Source: an uncultured Opitutaceae bacterium (GTDB lineage: Bacteria; Verrucomicrobiota; Verrucomicrobiia; Opitutales; Opitutaceae). From it: 63,945 nucleotides of DNA. This document shows positions 16,272 through 24,502 of the stretch, one piece after another. Position 1 is the first letter of the stretch. Every line of letters begins with the position of its first letter. The DNA is taken from contig CAIXHE010000006.1 of the NCBI GenBank assembly GCA_903919205.1, positions 1-63,945 of the forward strand, given 5' to 3'. The notes beneath the pieces were generated by a model, which made no database searches, had not been told where the DNA came from, and worked only from the letters and a program-made list of their open reading frames with translations. A program made the translations under genes and the position numbers.

Positions 16272-17683
16272 TAGTTCCTTTGCTGGCTGACCGACGCGCC
16301 GTCCCCGGGGCGGAGCTGCGCGAAGAGTAGGGAGGTGGCGATCGTGATCACCCCGAGCGTCAAAAAGGTCCAATGGATTCCCGCGACCATGCCCGCAGCC
16401 CCGGGCCGCTTTTCGCCGCCCAGGAAGACGGACGCCAGGAGCGACGAGATGGCGACTCCGAAGCTCATCGACATCTGCTGGACCGTGCTCGAGATGCTGC
16501 TGCCCGCGCTCGCGTCCTGGTCGTCCAGGTCCGCGAAGACCAGCGTGTTCATGGCCGTGTACTGCATCGAGGAGACGAACCCGAGGCAGAAGGCGAGCGC
16601 GACGATCGCGGGCAGGGGGGTGCCCGGGCCGACCAGCATGAACAGGATGATCACGGCGCCGATGGCGATGGTGTTCATCAGCAGCACCCTGCGGTAGCCC
16701 AGGCGGTGGAGGATACCCGGCATCAGCATCTTCAGGCTCATGGCCGCCAGCGGCTGGGGCATGATGAGCAGGCCCGACTGCACCGGGGTGTAGCCGAGCC
16801 CGATCTGGTAGAGGAGCGGCATGAGGAACGGCAGGCCTCCGACGCCCAGCCGCGTCGCGAAGCTGCCCACCACCGCCGTTCGAAAGGTCCGCACGCGGAA
16901 GAGGCCGATCTTCAGGAGGGGCCACGGGGCGCGCAGCGCGTGGCGCACGTAGCCCGTCAGGAGGATCGCGGAGAGGGCGGCGAGGGCCGTGATCGCGGCC
17001 GGCCCGAGCGTGTTGTCGCCGAAGATCTCGAGCAGGTAGGAGAGCAGGCCGATGCCGCCGCCGAAGAGGGCCAGGCCCACGAGGTCAACCGGCACGTACT
17101 TCGGGGAGCGATAGTCGGGCAGGTACTTGAACACGAGGAGGATCCCGGCGACGCCGATCGGAAGGTTGACGAAGAAGATCACCCTCCAGTGGAAATACCC
17201 CACGATCAGGCCGCCCACCAAGGGCCCGAGCAGCGGCCCGATGAGGCCGGGTATGGCCACGAAGCTCATGGCCCGCACCAGCTCGGAGCGGGGGAACGTG
17301 CGCACCATCGTGATGCGGCCGACCGGCATCATGAGCGCGCCCCCGCAGCCCTGAAGGATCCTGGACGCGACCAGCATGGGCATGTTCACCGAGAGCCCGC
17401 ACAGGAGCGAGCCGAGCGTGAACACGCCGATCGCCGTGGAGAACACGCGGCGGGTTCCGAAGCGGTCCGCGATCCAGCCGCTGATCGGGATGAACACGGC
17501 CAGGCTGATCGTGTAGCTGGTGAGCGCGGCCTTCATGCTGAGAGGCGCGATCCTGAGCGCCTCTGCGATCGTGGGCACGGCGGTGTTCAGGATCGTCGCG
17601 TCGAGCGACTCCATGAAGAACGCGACCGCCACGAGCCAGGGGAGCAGGCGCTTGTTGGTGGCGGTCTCGGGTGCCTCGTTCAT
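16271..17683 (-). CDS. MFS transporter, DHA2 (EmrB/QacA-type) family
   Basis: A 470-residue drug/metabolite:proton antiporter with about 14 membrane segments. The opening LPWLVAVAFFMESLDATILNTAVPTI carries the DHA2 motif D1 (LDxTIvNvAlP-like). Motif A, GWIADRFGTRRVF, lies between helices 2 and 3, motif B/C-like RILQGCGGALMMPV follows, and GPLLGPLVGGLIV lies near helix 5. The substrate is unknown. The start ATG at 17683 (MNEAPETATNKR) begins just before the first helix; the longer open frame upstream is not membrane-like. The gene is divergent from an NTF2-like gene and its stop codon overlaps the start of the GT-C-like gene by one base, so the two are probably translated together. Confidence 0.9.
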   Translation of the reverse strand: MNEAPETATNKRLLPWLVAVAFFMESLDATILNTAVPTIAEALRIAPLSMKAALTSYTISLAVFIPISGWIADRFGTRRVFSTAIGVFTLGSLLCGLSVNMPMLVASRILQGCGGALMMPVGRITMVRTFPRSELVRAMSFVAIPGLIGPLLGPLVGGLIVGYFHWRVIFFVNLPIGVAGILLVFKYLPDYRSPKYVPVDLVGLALFGGGIGLLSYLLEIFGDNTLGPAAITALAALSAILLTGYVRHALRAPWPLLKIGLFRVRTFRTAVVGSFATRLGVGGLPFLMPLLYQIGLGYTPVQSGLLIMPQPLAAMSLKMLMPGILHRLGYRRVLLMNTIAIGAVIILFMLVGPGTPLPAIVALAFCLGFVSSMQYTAMNTLVFADLDDQDASAGSSISSTVQQMSMSFGVAISSLLASVFLGGEKRPGAAGMVAGIHWTFLTLGVITIATSLLFAQLRPGDGASVSQQRN

Positions 17684-17780
17684 CGGTGTGCCCGAGATGA
17701 AGGCCTCGGCGCCCGATTGGCAACCGGGGGTTCGCGCGGCGCTCCGTCCTTGGCACAGGCCCTGCTCGCAGGCGCCCGCC

Positions 17781-18287
17781 ATGCGCCCCACAATTCTCAT
17801 CGCGGCACTTGTCGCCCTCTCGGCATCCCCGGCCCCGGCCGCGGCGCCCTCGCGCGACCAGGTCCTCGCCACCGTGACCGCCTTCGCCAAGTCCTGGGAA
17901 ACCGGCGACCTGGCCCAGTTCGAGTCGACGCTCGATGACCACCTGCTCTGGGCACATCCCGGCGGCACCCTCGACAAGGCCGGTGCCGTCGCCTTCTTCA
18001 AGAAGTGGAAGTCCGAGTGGTCTAACACCCGGATCTATGCGACGCAGTTCATCGTGGAGGGCAACCGGGTGCTGGCCGAATACCAGTTCTGCGCGACCAA
18101 CATCGCCACCGGCAAGCGGGAGGCCGAAGGAACGGCGGCCATCGGGGAGGTGAAGGACGGCAAGCTCGTCGTCTGGAAGGAATATTACGACCACACGGTG
18201 GGGGCGCTCCAGGCCGAGGGCGTCATACCGGTCGACGAGGGGGCGACCGCCTTCCCGTACCCCCGCTCGGCCAAGAACCGCTGGTAG
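17781..18287 (+). CDS. Secreted NTF2-like/SnoaL-like protein
   Basis: A 168-residue protein with a signal peptide (MRPTILIAALVALSASPAPAAA) and one NTF2-like domain. Visible parts are QVLATVTAFAKSWETGDLAQFESTLDDHLLWAHPGG, VAFFKKWKSEWSN and GEVKDGKLVVWKEYYD. The His-Pro-Gly and the late WKEYYDH are common in SnoaL-like polyketide cyclase or ketosteroid-isomerase relatives. Whether it is catalytic cannot be told. It is divergent from the MFS transporter with 97 bases between the starts. The domain starts right after the signal peptide, supporting ATG at 17781. Confidence 0.85.
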   Translation: MRPTILIAALVALSASPAPAAAPSRDQVLATVTAFAKSWETGDLAQFESTLDDHLLWAHPGGTLDKAGAVAFFKKWKSEWSNTRIYATQFIVEGNRVLAEYQFCATNIATGKREAEGTAAIGEVKDGKLVVWKEYYDHTVGALQAEGVIPVDEGATAFPYPRSAKNRW

Positions 18288-18421
18288 CCGGGCGTCCCCG
18301 CGGCCCGTGTTACAGCCGCGCGCAGGACCGCGGGCTTAAAATCGCTTGCGTCGCCCCCCCGGGCCAGTGGAAACTCCGGGGCGTCTGTCACCGCGGACGC
18401 ACACCGTGCACCTTTGACTAC

Positions 18422-20080
18422 ATGGACGACGACGCCTCCAAGGACAGCCCGGCAGCGGGCTTTAACAAGATCGATCTGACCCAACTCCAGGGCTTCAGCT
18501 TTGGGACCCAATGGGCCAAGGACAAGGAGTCGCCGTCGGACGGTCGTGACCGCCCGCGCAGGGATGACCGCGCGTCGGGCCCGGGAGCAGGCCCCGACCG
18601 ACGGGACCGTCGGGCGTTCAGGAAGCCCGCCGGCGAGGGCACGGGTGCCCCCGCCCGCGAGCCGCAGGGCGAGCGCGGGCCGCGCAGGGACTCCGAGTAC
18701 TCGGGGGCACCCCAGCGCCGCAGCGGGCCCCCGATGGAGCGCCAGGAGCGCGGTCCCTACGACAGCCCCTTCTTCAACGTCGCCTTCTTCCCGGAGGACA
18801 CGAGCTTCAACGCCCTGGTGAAGATGATGCGCGCCACCGCCCGCACGATTGAGCTCTTCGAGATCGCGCGCACGGTGCTCGGGAAGCCCGAGCGCTTCAT
18901 CGTGGTGGTCACCCGCAAGCCTCGGCCGGTGGGCGCCCCCGAGGCGCCGGCCCAGCCGATCTACGTGGCCACCCCGGACGGAGTGCCCTTCGAAAGCGAG
19001 GAGGCGGCGGTCTCCTACGTGCTCGGAAAGTACCTTGGCACCTTCTTCGACTCCGCGGACGCGGAGGTGGAGCCGCCCAAGGGCAACTTCCTCGTCATCA
19101 ACCGCTGCGGCGTCACGGGCGAGCTCCTCGGGCCCCCGAACTACCACCGTTACAACCAGTTGGTCCAGCAGCACTTCGCGGCCAAGGTCGCGCGCATGCC
19201 CTTCGAGGCCTTCCGCTCGCGGATCGAGACGGTGCGCGACCCCGAGGTCGTCAACCAGTGGCTTGAGAAGATGAAGAAGGTGACCCGCTACACCTGGAAG
19301 GGTGCCGTGGCCGAGGGCCAGACCGCGCCGACCTTCGACAGCCTGGAGGACGCGCGCACCTACCTCCTTACGCAGGCCCGCGAGAGCGTCGTGAAGGCCG
19401 TCGAGGGCGCCCGATTCCACGGCAAGGCGCTCGATACCATGCCGCGCGGCGAAATCCTGATGGCGATCGAGGGCGCCTACGACCGCCAGGTGCGCTTCCC
19501 GCTCGACACCGCCAACCAGCTGCGCGGCCGACTGCGCCGCGAGCACTTCACGATCTTCAAGAAGGGATCGAAGGGCGTCTCCTACGTGTGCGCGGTGAAG
19601 CGCAAGTTCCGCGTTCCGGGGCAGGTGTTCGGCGACACGATTGGCAGCCTGATCGCGTTCATCGAGGCCAATCCGCTCGTCAAGGCGAGCGATCTCGCCT
19701 CGAAGATGCTCGGCATCAGCGCCCCGGCCGAGGGCGCGCCGCTGCCTCAGGAGCACCGCGAGAAGATCCTCCGCATGCAGGGGGACCTCATCTGGCTCGT
19801 GCGCGAGGGCTACGTGACGGAGTTCATCGACGGCGGCCTCTACGCGCCGCCGGCCATGGTGGAGGCACGCAAGAAGGAGGTGGAATCCGAGGAGGTGGAT
19901 CCCGAGAACTTCCCCGAGGCCCCGCGCCCCGTCCCCTCCGCGCCCGCCCCGGCGGCTGCCGCCGCCGAGGCGGAGCCCGTTGCAGACGCTGAGCCGGTCG
20001 CCGAGCTCGCGCCCGCTGCCGAGGTCCCCGCTCCGGCTACCGAAGTTCCGGTTGCGCCCAACCCGCCGGGCGAAGCCTGA
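18422..20080 (+). CDS. Conserved-looking protein of unknown function, disordered Arg/Asp/Gly-rich N-terminus
   Basis: A 552-residue protein I cannot assign to a named family. Residues 13-33 (GFNKIDLTQLQGFSFGTQW) look like a short conserved motif. Residues 36-112 are rich in Arg, Asp, Gly and Pro (RPRRDDRASGPGAGPDRRDRR type) and probably disordered. A compact core follows from about 113 to 475, with SPFFNVAFFPEDTSFN, FEIARTVLGKPERFIVVVTRKPR, FLVINRCGVTGELLGPPNYH, FTIFKKGSKGVSYVCAVKRKFRVPG and a C-terminal winged-helix-like stretch (DLIWLVREGYVTEFIDGGLYAP). The tail from 485 is Ala/Pro/Glu-rich. Basic disordered segments of this kind are common in RNA-binding proteins, which is only a guess here. 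The last 44 bases overlap the antisense tsaE gene. Confidence 0.85.
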   Translation: MDDDASKDSPAAGFNKIDLTQLQGFSFGTQWAKDKESPSDGRDRPRRDDRASGPGAGPDRRDRRAFRKPAGEGTGAPAREPQGERGPRRDSEYSGAPQRRSGPPMERQERGPYDSPFFNVAFFPEDTSFNALVKMMRATARTIELFEIARTVLGKPERFIVVVTRKPRPVGAPEAPAQPIYVATPDGVPFESEEAAVSYVLGKYLGTFFDSADAEVEPPKGNFLVINRCGVTGELLGPPNYHRYNQLVQQHFAAKVARMPFEAFRSRIETVRDPEVVNQWLEKMKKVTRYTWKGAVAEGQTAPTFDSLEDARTYLLTQARESVVKAVEGARFHGKALDTMPRGEILMAIEGAYDRQVRFPLDTANQLRGRLRREHFTIFKKGSKGVSYVCAVKRKFRVPGQVFGDTIGSLIAFIEANPLVKASDLASKMLGISAPAEGAPLPQEHREKILRMQGDLIWLVREGYVTEFIDGGLYAPPAMVEARKKEVESEEVDPENFPEAPRPVPSAPAPAAAAAEAEPVADAEPVAELAPAAEVPAPATEVPVAPNPPGEA

Positions 20081-20507
20081 CCGAGTGCCTGCCGTCGGCC
20101 TCGATCCCGAGGTCGAAGTGCCAGGCGTCGGGCGGCAGCCATCCGGCCACCCGCTCCGGCCATTCCACGGCCAGGCACCAGGGACTCACCAGGAACTCCT
20201 CGAGCAGCAGGTCGAAGGCCTCCCTTTCCGAGCCCAGCCGGTAGGCGTCTAGATGGGCCAGCAGGCGGGTGCCGCCCCGATGCAGGTTGTAGAGGGTGAA
20301 CGTGGGGCTCGTCACGGCCCCCGTGATGCCGAGGCCCCGGGCCAGGCCCTGGACCCACGTCGTCTTGCCGGCCCCGAGGTCGCCGTGCAGCGCGAGCGTC
20401 GCGTCCTCCGGAAGCTCGGCCGCCAGCTCCGCGGCGAGCGCCCGGGACTCCTCGGCCGACCCGGTGGTGACGCCGGCCCGCAACCTATCGCAGATGCTCG
20501 TAGGCAT
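20037..20507 (-). CDS. tsaE: tRNA threonylcarbamoyladenosine biosynthesis ATPase TsaE
   Basis: A 156-residue P-loop ATPase needed with TsaB, TsaC and TsaD for t6A37 modification of tRNAs reading ANN codons. Walker A GDLGAGKTT is at residues 42-50. ITGAVTSPTFTLYNLH (the switch-like SPTFTL motif) and LLAHLDAYRLGSEREAFDLLLEEF follow, and the late WPERVAGWLP with Glu is typical. ATG at 20507 overlaps the end of thiL by 23 bases; a TTG at 20483, just after the thiL stop, is the alternative. It is the last gene of the pyr-thiL operon. Its 3' end overlaps the convergent unknown gene by 44 bases, both frames being coding. Confidence 0.93.
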   Translation of the reverse strand: MPTSICDRLRAGVTTGSAEESRALAAELAAELPEDATLALHGDLGAGKTTWVQGLARGLGITGAVTSPTFTLYNLHRGGTRLLAHLDAYRLGSEREAFDLLLEEFLVSPWCLAVEWPERVAGWLPPDAWHFDLGIEADGRHSVRLRPAGWAQPELR

Positions 20508-21420
20508 GGTAGCCTGCCAGGTCGACCGCGTCCGGCGGCAGATGGCCGGCGCGCACGAAGCGGCCGATGCAGGTGAGGCGCGTGCCGGGAAACGCCCGGC
20601 GCCACGCGGCCTCGAGGGCGGCCCTGCGCGAGGCCGCAGCCACACTGAAGACGAGCTCGTAGTCCTCTCCGTCGCAGAGGACCTCCCTCAGGCCGGCTCC
20701 CTGCCTTCGGGGCAGCAGCGACGCATACACGGCCGGCACGGCGCCGGGCGGGCAGAGCGACGGGAGATCCCGGGCGAGGCCGTCGCTCACGTCCATCATG
20801 GCCCGCACGCTCGGCTGGCGGGCGAGCCACTGGCCCTCGGCGAGCCGGGGCCGGAAGCGGTGGTGGTGGCCGCTCGGCAGGCTGCGACCGAGGGAGCCCG
20901 TGACGTAGATCCAGTCCCCCACGCGCGAGCCCGAGCGCGCGAGCACGCGGCCCGGGGCCTCGCCCGTCAGCGCCAGGGTGGCGACGAAGTGCCCGTCCAG
21001 GCGGGCCACGTCGCCGCCGACCACGGGCAGTCCCTGGCGGAGGGCCTCGCGGGCAAGCCCGCGGTAGAAGACCCCGAGCCAGGCCGTCGACACGCGCCCG
21101 TCGAGGGCGAGGGCCACCACGGCCGCGAGCGGCCGGCCCCCCATTGCGGCGATGTCGCTCACGTTGCGCCGTACGAGCTTGGCGCCCGCCTGGGCCGCGC
21201 TGACGCGCCCGTCGAAGTGCACCCCGTAGATCACCGGGTCTATCGTGATGAGGCCGCGGCCCCGCGCAGGCCGGATCACCGCGCAGTCGTCGCCCATCCC
21301 GAAGGGGCTCGGCGGGTTGGCGCGACCAAGCCAGGTGCGGATGCGGCGTATCAGCCCGCCCTCGCCGAGGGAGGACACCGAGCCGGCCGCCGTGCGCGAG
21401 AAGAGGGGCTGCGCGCTCAT
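20485..21420 (-). CDS. thiL: Thiamine-monophosphate kinase ThiL
   Basis: A 311-residue enzyme that phosphorylates thiamine monophosphate to the active diphosphate cofactor. Motifs are FGMGDDCAVI (residues 40-49), the metal site LITIDPVIYGVHF with Asp61, NVSDIAAMGG at 86-95, GGDVARLDG, VTGSLGRS, MMDVSDGLARDL and CDGEDYELVF. The first metal/substrate loop reads IDPVIYGVHF where many ThiL have TDxxVEGVHF; the Asp and the VHF remain. It is translationally coupled to the CPBP gene before it (ATGA overlap) and overlaps tsaE after it. Confidence 0.94.
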   Translation of the reverse strand: MSAQPLFSRTAAGSVSSLGEGGLIRRIRTWLGRANPPSPFGMGDDCAVIRPARGRGLITIDPVIYGVHFDGRVSAAQAGAKLVRRNVSDIAAMGGRPLAAVVALALDGRVSTAWLGVFYRGLAREALRQGLPVVGGDVARLDGHFVATLALTGEAPGRVLARSGSRVGDWIYVTGSLGRSLPSGHHHRFRPRLAEGQWLARQPSVRAMMDVSDGLARDLPSLCPPGAVPAVYASLLPRRQGAGLREVLCDGEDYELVFSVAAASRRAALEAAWRRAFPGTRLTCIGRFVRAGHLPPDAVDLAGYHAYEHLR

Positions 21421-22265
21421 GAGCCGATGCCCGCGAAGATGAGGACGAACGTGTTCAGGTTGAAGAGGGCGTGGGCCACGACCACGGTGCCCAGGGTCCC
21501 GGTGCGTTCATAGGCGAGACAGAAGAGGACCGCGAGCGCCGAGAGCGGCATGAGGCTCGCGAGGCCCGTCACGGGGTGGCCCCATCCGACGTGCAGCGCA
21601 CCGAAGATGAGCGAGGTGAGGACGACGGCGGCCCAGCGGTTCATGCGGGTGCGCGCGTACCTGAAGAGGCCGCCCCGGAACAGGAGCTCCTCGCTGAAGG
21701 GGACAAGCAGGGTCGCCTCCAGGATCAGGGTGGTGCGCAGCCCCGTCGAGCGGGTGTTCTCGACGATGTCGACGAGCGTCTGCCTGTCCGCGGGGATCCC
21801 GGCCCGATCGAGCAGGTACTCCCAGGCGTTGCTGACGACGAAGAGAACCGGGATCGCGACCATGAAGGTGGCGATGCCGCTGCGCAGGGCGGCGAGCACC
21901 TCGGCGGCCGCGGGCGGCCGCAGGCGCCGGCGGTAAAGCTGGGCGAAGCCTATGACACCCGCGAGGACGCCCAGGTGCAGGGCCGCCGCCCCGGCCGCCA
22001 TCGAGGCCTCCTCGCTCAGGTGGCTTCCCCGCAGCAGCAGGGCGCCCGCCCAGCTGAGCAGGGTGGCCCCGAGGAACGGGAGGCACAGGTAGCAGGCGAA
22101 GTCGACCGGCGCGAGGTTCCAGGCCTCGAGGCGGGGCCTGCGCTCGGGCGCGCCCCGGCCGCGCAGGACCCGGCTCCACAGGATCCAGAGCCCCGCGAGC
22201 CCGAGGCCTATCTCGTAGGCCCACGCCGCGTAGGCGAGGGGAGTCGACTGGTCGGGCCCGCTCAC
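21417..22265 (-). CDS. CPBP family intramembrane metalloprotease
   Basis: A 282-residue membrane protein of the CAAX-protease/bacteriocin-processing family. About seven to eight hydrophobic helices are visible. The catalytic motifs are in the second half: EELLFRGGLFRYAR (EExxxR), then SLIFGALHVGW (FxxxH) and a late VVVAHALFNLNTF (HxxxN). All three are intact, so glutamic intramembrane protease activity is likely. The start is GTG at 22265, formed by the GTGA that also gives the pyrC stop; the gene ends in an ATGA overlap with thiL. Its place between pyrimidine and thiamine genes gives no clear hint of its substrate. Confidence 0.9.
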   Translation of the reverse strand: MSGPDQSTPLAYAAWAYEIGLGLAGLWILWSRVLRGRGAPERRPRLEAWNLAPVDFACYLCLPFLGATLLSWAGALLLRGSHLSEEASMAAGAAALHLGVLAGVIGFAQLYRRRLRPPAAAEVLAALRSGIATFMVAIPVLFVVSNAWEYLLDRAGIPADRQTLVDIVENTRSTGLRTTLILEATLLVPFSEELLFRGGLFRYARTRMNRWAAVVLTSLIFGALHVGWGHPVTGLASLMPLSALAVLFCLAYERTGTLGTVVVAHALFNLNTFVLIFAGIGS

Positions 22266-23548
22266 GAGGCCCCGAGCGCGAAGGCGATTCGCCCGTCGAC
22301 CAGGGTCGCGTGCACCCGGCCACGAAGCGTCTGGCCGCTCCAGGGGGAGTTGCTCGACTTGCTCGCCCCGGCCTTGGCGTTGTAGGTCCAGGTCTCCTCG
22401 GGGTCGAAGAGGCAGACGTCCGCGGCCGCGCCCTCGGCGAGCGTGCCCGCAGGCAGGCCGAGCAGGGCGGCTGGTTTGGCCGTCATCAGGTCGATCACGT
22501 GCGAAAGCCTGAAGCGGTTCTGGCGCACGAGGACGTCGAGGGTGACCGCGAGCGCCGTCTCGAGGCCGAGGATGCCGTTCGGCGCGTAGTCGAACTCCTT
22601 GTCCTTCTCGTAGTCGGTGTGGGGCGCGTGGTCGGTGGCGACGCAGTCGAGCGTCCCGTCGCGCAGCCCGGCGATGATGGCCTGGCGGTCGGCCTCCGTC
22701 CGAAGGGGCGGGTTCATCTTGAAGTGCGTGTCGTAGGTGCTGAGCGCGGCGTCGGTGAGGGCGATGTGGTGCGGCGTCGCCTCCGCCGTCACGCGCACGC
22801 CGTCGGCCTTGGCGCGGCGCATGATCTCGACGGAGCGCGCCGAGGAGATGTGCTGCATGTGGATGTGCGCGCCGGTGTAGGCCGAGATGATGACGTTGCG
22901 CGAGACGATCAGGTCCTCCGCCGCGTTGGGCCAGCCCCGCAGGCCGAGCCGGATGGACACGTCGCCCTCGTTCATGACCGCGCCCTCGGTCATCGAGTGG
23001 TCCTGGCAGTGGTCCATCACCGGCAGGTCGAACATCCGCGCGTACTCGGCCGCCCTCCTCATAAGCTCGTTGGACTGCACGCAGTCGCCGTCGTCGGTGA
23101 TGGCGACGACGCCGGCCCGCTTGAGCGAGCCGATCGGCGCCAGGGTCTCGCCCTTCATGCCGATCGTGATGCAGCCGGTGGGCAGCACCTTGACGACCGC
23201 GTCGCGCCTGACGGCGTCCAGGATATACTGGATCGTGCCGGCGTTGTCGGCCGGGGGCGAGGTGTTGGGCATGCACACGACGGTCGTGAAGCCGCCCGCC
23301 GCGGCGGCGCGGGTCCCGGAGCCGATCGTCTCCTTGTGGGTCTGGCCTGGCTCGCGGAAATGCACGTGGATGTCGACCAGGCCCGGCGCCGCCACGAGGC
23401 CCTTCGCCTCGATCTTGCGCGCCCGCTTGCGCTCGGCGGGGCTCAGGCGCGCGACAAGCCGCCCGTCGCGCACGAAGAGGTCCCCGGTGCCGTCCCGCTT
23501 GGAGGCCGGGTCGATGACGCGCGCGTTTCTGATCCAGAGGGCGGGCAT
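22262..23548 (-). CDS. pyrC: Dihydroorotase PyrC (type I)
   Basis: A 428-residue amidohydrolase that closes carbamoyl aspartate to dihydroorotate, the third step of UMP synthesis. Zinc ligands His61 and His63 lie in VDIHVHFREPG, the bridging Asp is in AITDDGDCV (about 152-153), His180 and His233 follow (MDHCQDHS and HMQHIS), and the catalytic Asp306 is in CVATDHAPH. All are present, so this is an active type I enzyme and not the inactive partner subunit found beside some PyrB proteins. It lies 6 bases after pyrB and its TGA stop overlaps the GTG start of the CPBP gene. Confidence 0.96.
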   Translation of the reverse strand: MPALWIRNARVIDPASKRDGTGDLFVRDGRLVARLSPAERKRARKIEAKGLVAAPGLVDIHVHFREPGQTHKETIGSGTRAAAAGGFTTVVCMPNTSPPADNAGTIQYILDAVRRDAVVKVLPTGCITIGMKGETLAPIGSLKRAGVVAITDDGDCVQSNELMRRAAEYARMFDLPVMDHCQDHSMTEGAVMNEGDVSIRLGLRGWPNAAEDLIVSRNVIISAYTGAHIHMQHISSARSVEIMRRAKADGVRVTAEATPHHIALTDAALSTYDTHFKMNPPLRTEADRQAIIAGLRDGTLDCVATDHAPHTDYEKDKEFDYAPNGILGLETALAVTLDVLVRQNRFRLSHVIDLMTAKPAALLGLPAGTLAEGAAADVCLFDPEETWTYNAKAGASKSSNSPWSGQTLRGRVHATLVDGRIAFALGAS

Positions 23549-23554
23549 GGGGCC

Positions 23555-24502
23555 TTATTGCGTGGAGGAGATGACGTGCTCGGGCTGGTTGCCCGCGCAC
23601 AGGTAGAGGACGGCCATCCGGACTGCGATCCCGTTGGTCACCTGCTCGAGGATGACGCTGCGCTCCCCGTCGGCCAATTCGCTGTCGATCTCGACGCCGC
23701 GGTTGATGGGCCCGGGATGCATGATGATGGCCTTCGGGTTGAGCCAGGAGGCGCGCGTCTTGTTGAGCCCGAACATGCTCGTGTACTCGCCGAGGGAGGG
23801 GAAGTGGCGGTGACCCTGCCGCTCGTGCTGGATGCGCAGCAGCATGACGACGTCCGCGTCGGCGAGCGCCGACTTGAGGTCGTGCGACACCCTGGCCCCA
23901 AGGGCCGTGAAGCCGTGGGGCACGAGCGTCGACGGACCCACGAGCGTCACGTCGGCGCCCATCTTTCGGAGGGCGTGGATGTTCGAGCGGGCGACGCGGC
24001 TAAAGAGGATGTCGCCGAGGATCGCCACCTTTCGGCCCTTCAGCGAGCCCAGGTGCTCCTTCATCGTGAAGGTGTCGAGGAGGCCCTGGGTCGGGTGCTC
24101 GTGGGATCCGTCGCCCGCGTTGATGACGGGGATGTCCAGGATCTTGCTCAGGTACAGCGGCGAGCCGGCGGCGGCGTGCCGGATCACGATCATGTCGGCG
24201 TTCAGGGCCTGGATGTTCTCGGCGGTGTCTCGCAGGGTCTCGCCCTTCTGGGTGGAGGAGCTCGCCGCGTCGAAGGCGATCACGTCGGCGCTCAGGCGCT
24301 TCGCCGCCATATCGAAGGCCATGCGCGTGCGCGTGCTCGGCTCGAGGAAGAGGTTGACGATCGTCTTGCCCCGCAGGGCCGGCACCTTCTTCACGCTGCG
24401 GCCGAGGATCTTCTTGAAGGCCGCGGCGGTCGAGTGGATCTGCTCGATCTCGAGCAGGCTCAGCTCCTCGATCGTGATCAGGTGGCGTCGGGTCCAGGTC
24501 AT
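23555..24502 (-). CDS. pyrB: Aspartate carbamoyltransferase catalytic subunit PyrB
   Basis: A 315-residue enzyme forming carbamoyl aspartate from carbamoyl phosphate and aspartate. The carbamoyl phosphate loop FLEPSTRTR (STRTR at residues 56-60), the neighbouring-subunit loop SSSTQKGETLRDT with Lys86, AGDGSHEHPTQGLLD with the HPTQ motif at 136-139, and MHPGPINRGVEI near the C-terminus are all present. No pyrI regulatory subunit follows. Its ATG overlaps the pyrR stop (ATGA), and pyrC follows after 6 bases. Confidence 0.97.
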   Translation of the reverse strand: MTWTRRHLITIEELSLLEIEQIHSTAAAFKKILGRSVKKVPALRGKTIVNLFLEPSTRTRMAFDMAAKRLSADVIAFDAASSSTQKGETLRDTAENIQALNADMIVIRHAAAGSPLYLSKILDIPVINAGDGSHEHPTQGLLDTFTMKEHLGSLKGRKVAILGDILFSRVARSNIHALRKMGADVTLVGPSTLVPHGFTALGARVSHDLKSALADADVVMLLRIQHERQGHRHFPSLGEYTSMFGLNKTRASWLNPKAIIMHPGPINRGVEIDSELADGERSVILEQVTNGIAVRMAVLYLCAGNQPEHVISSTQ

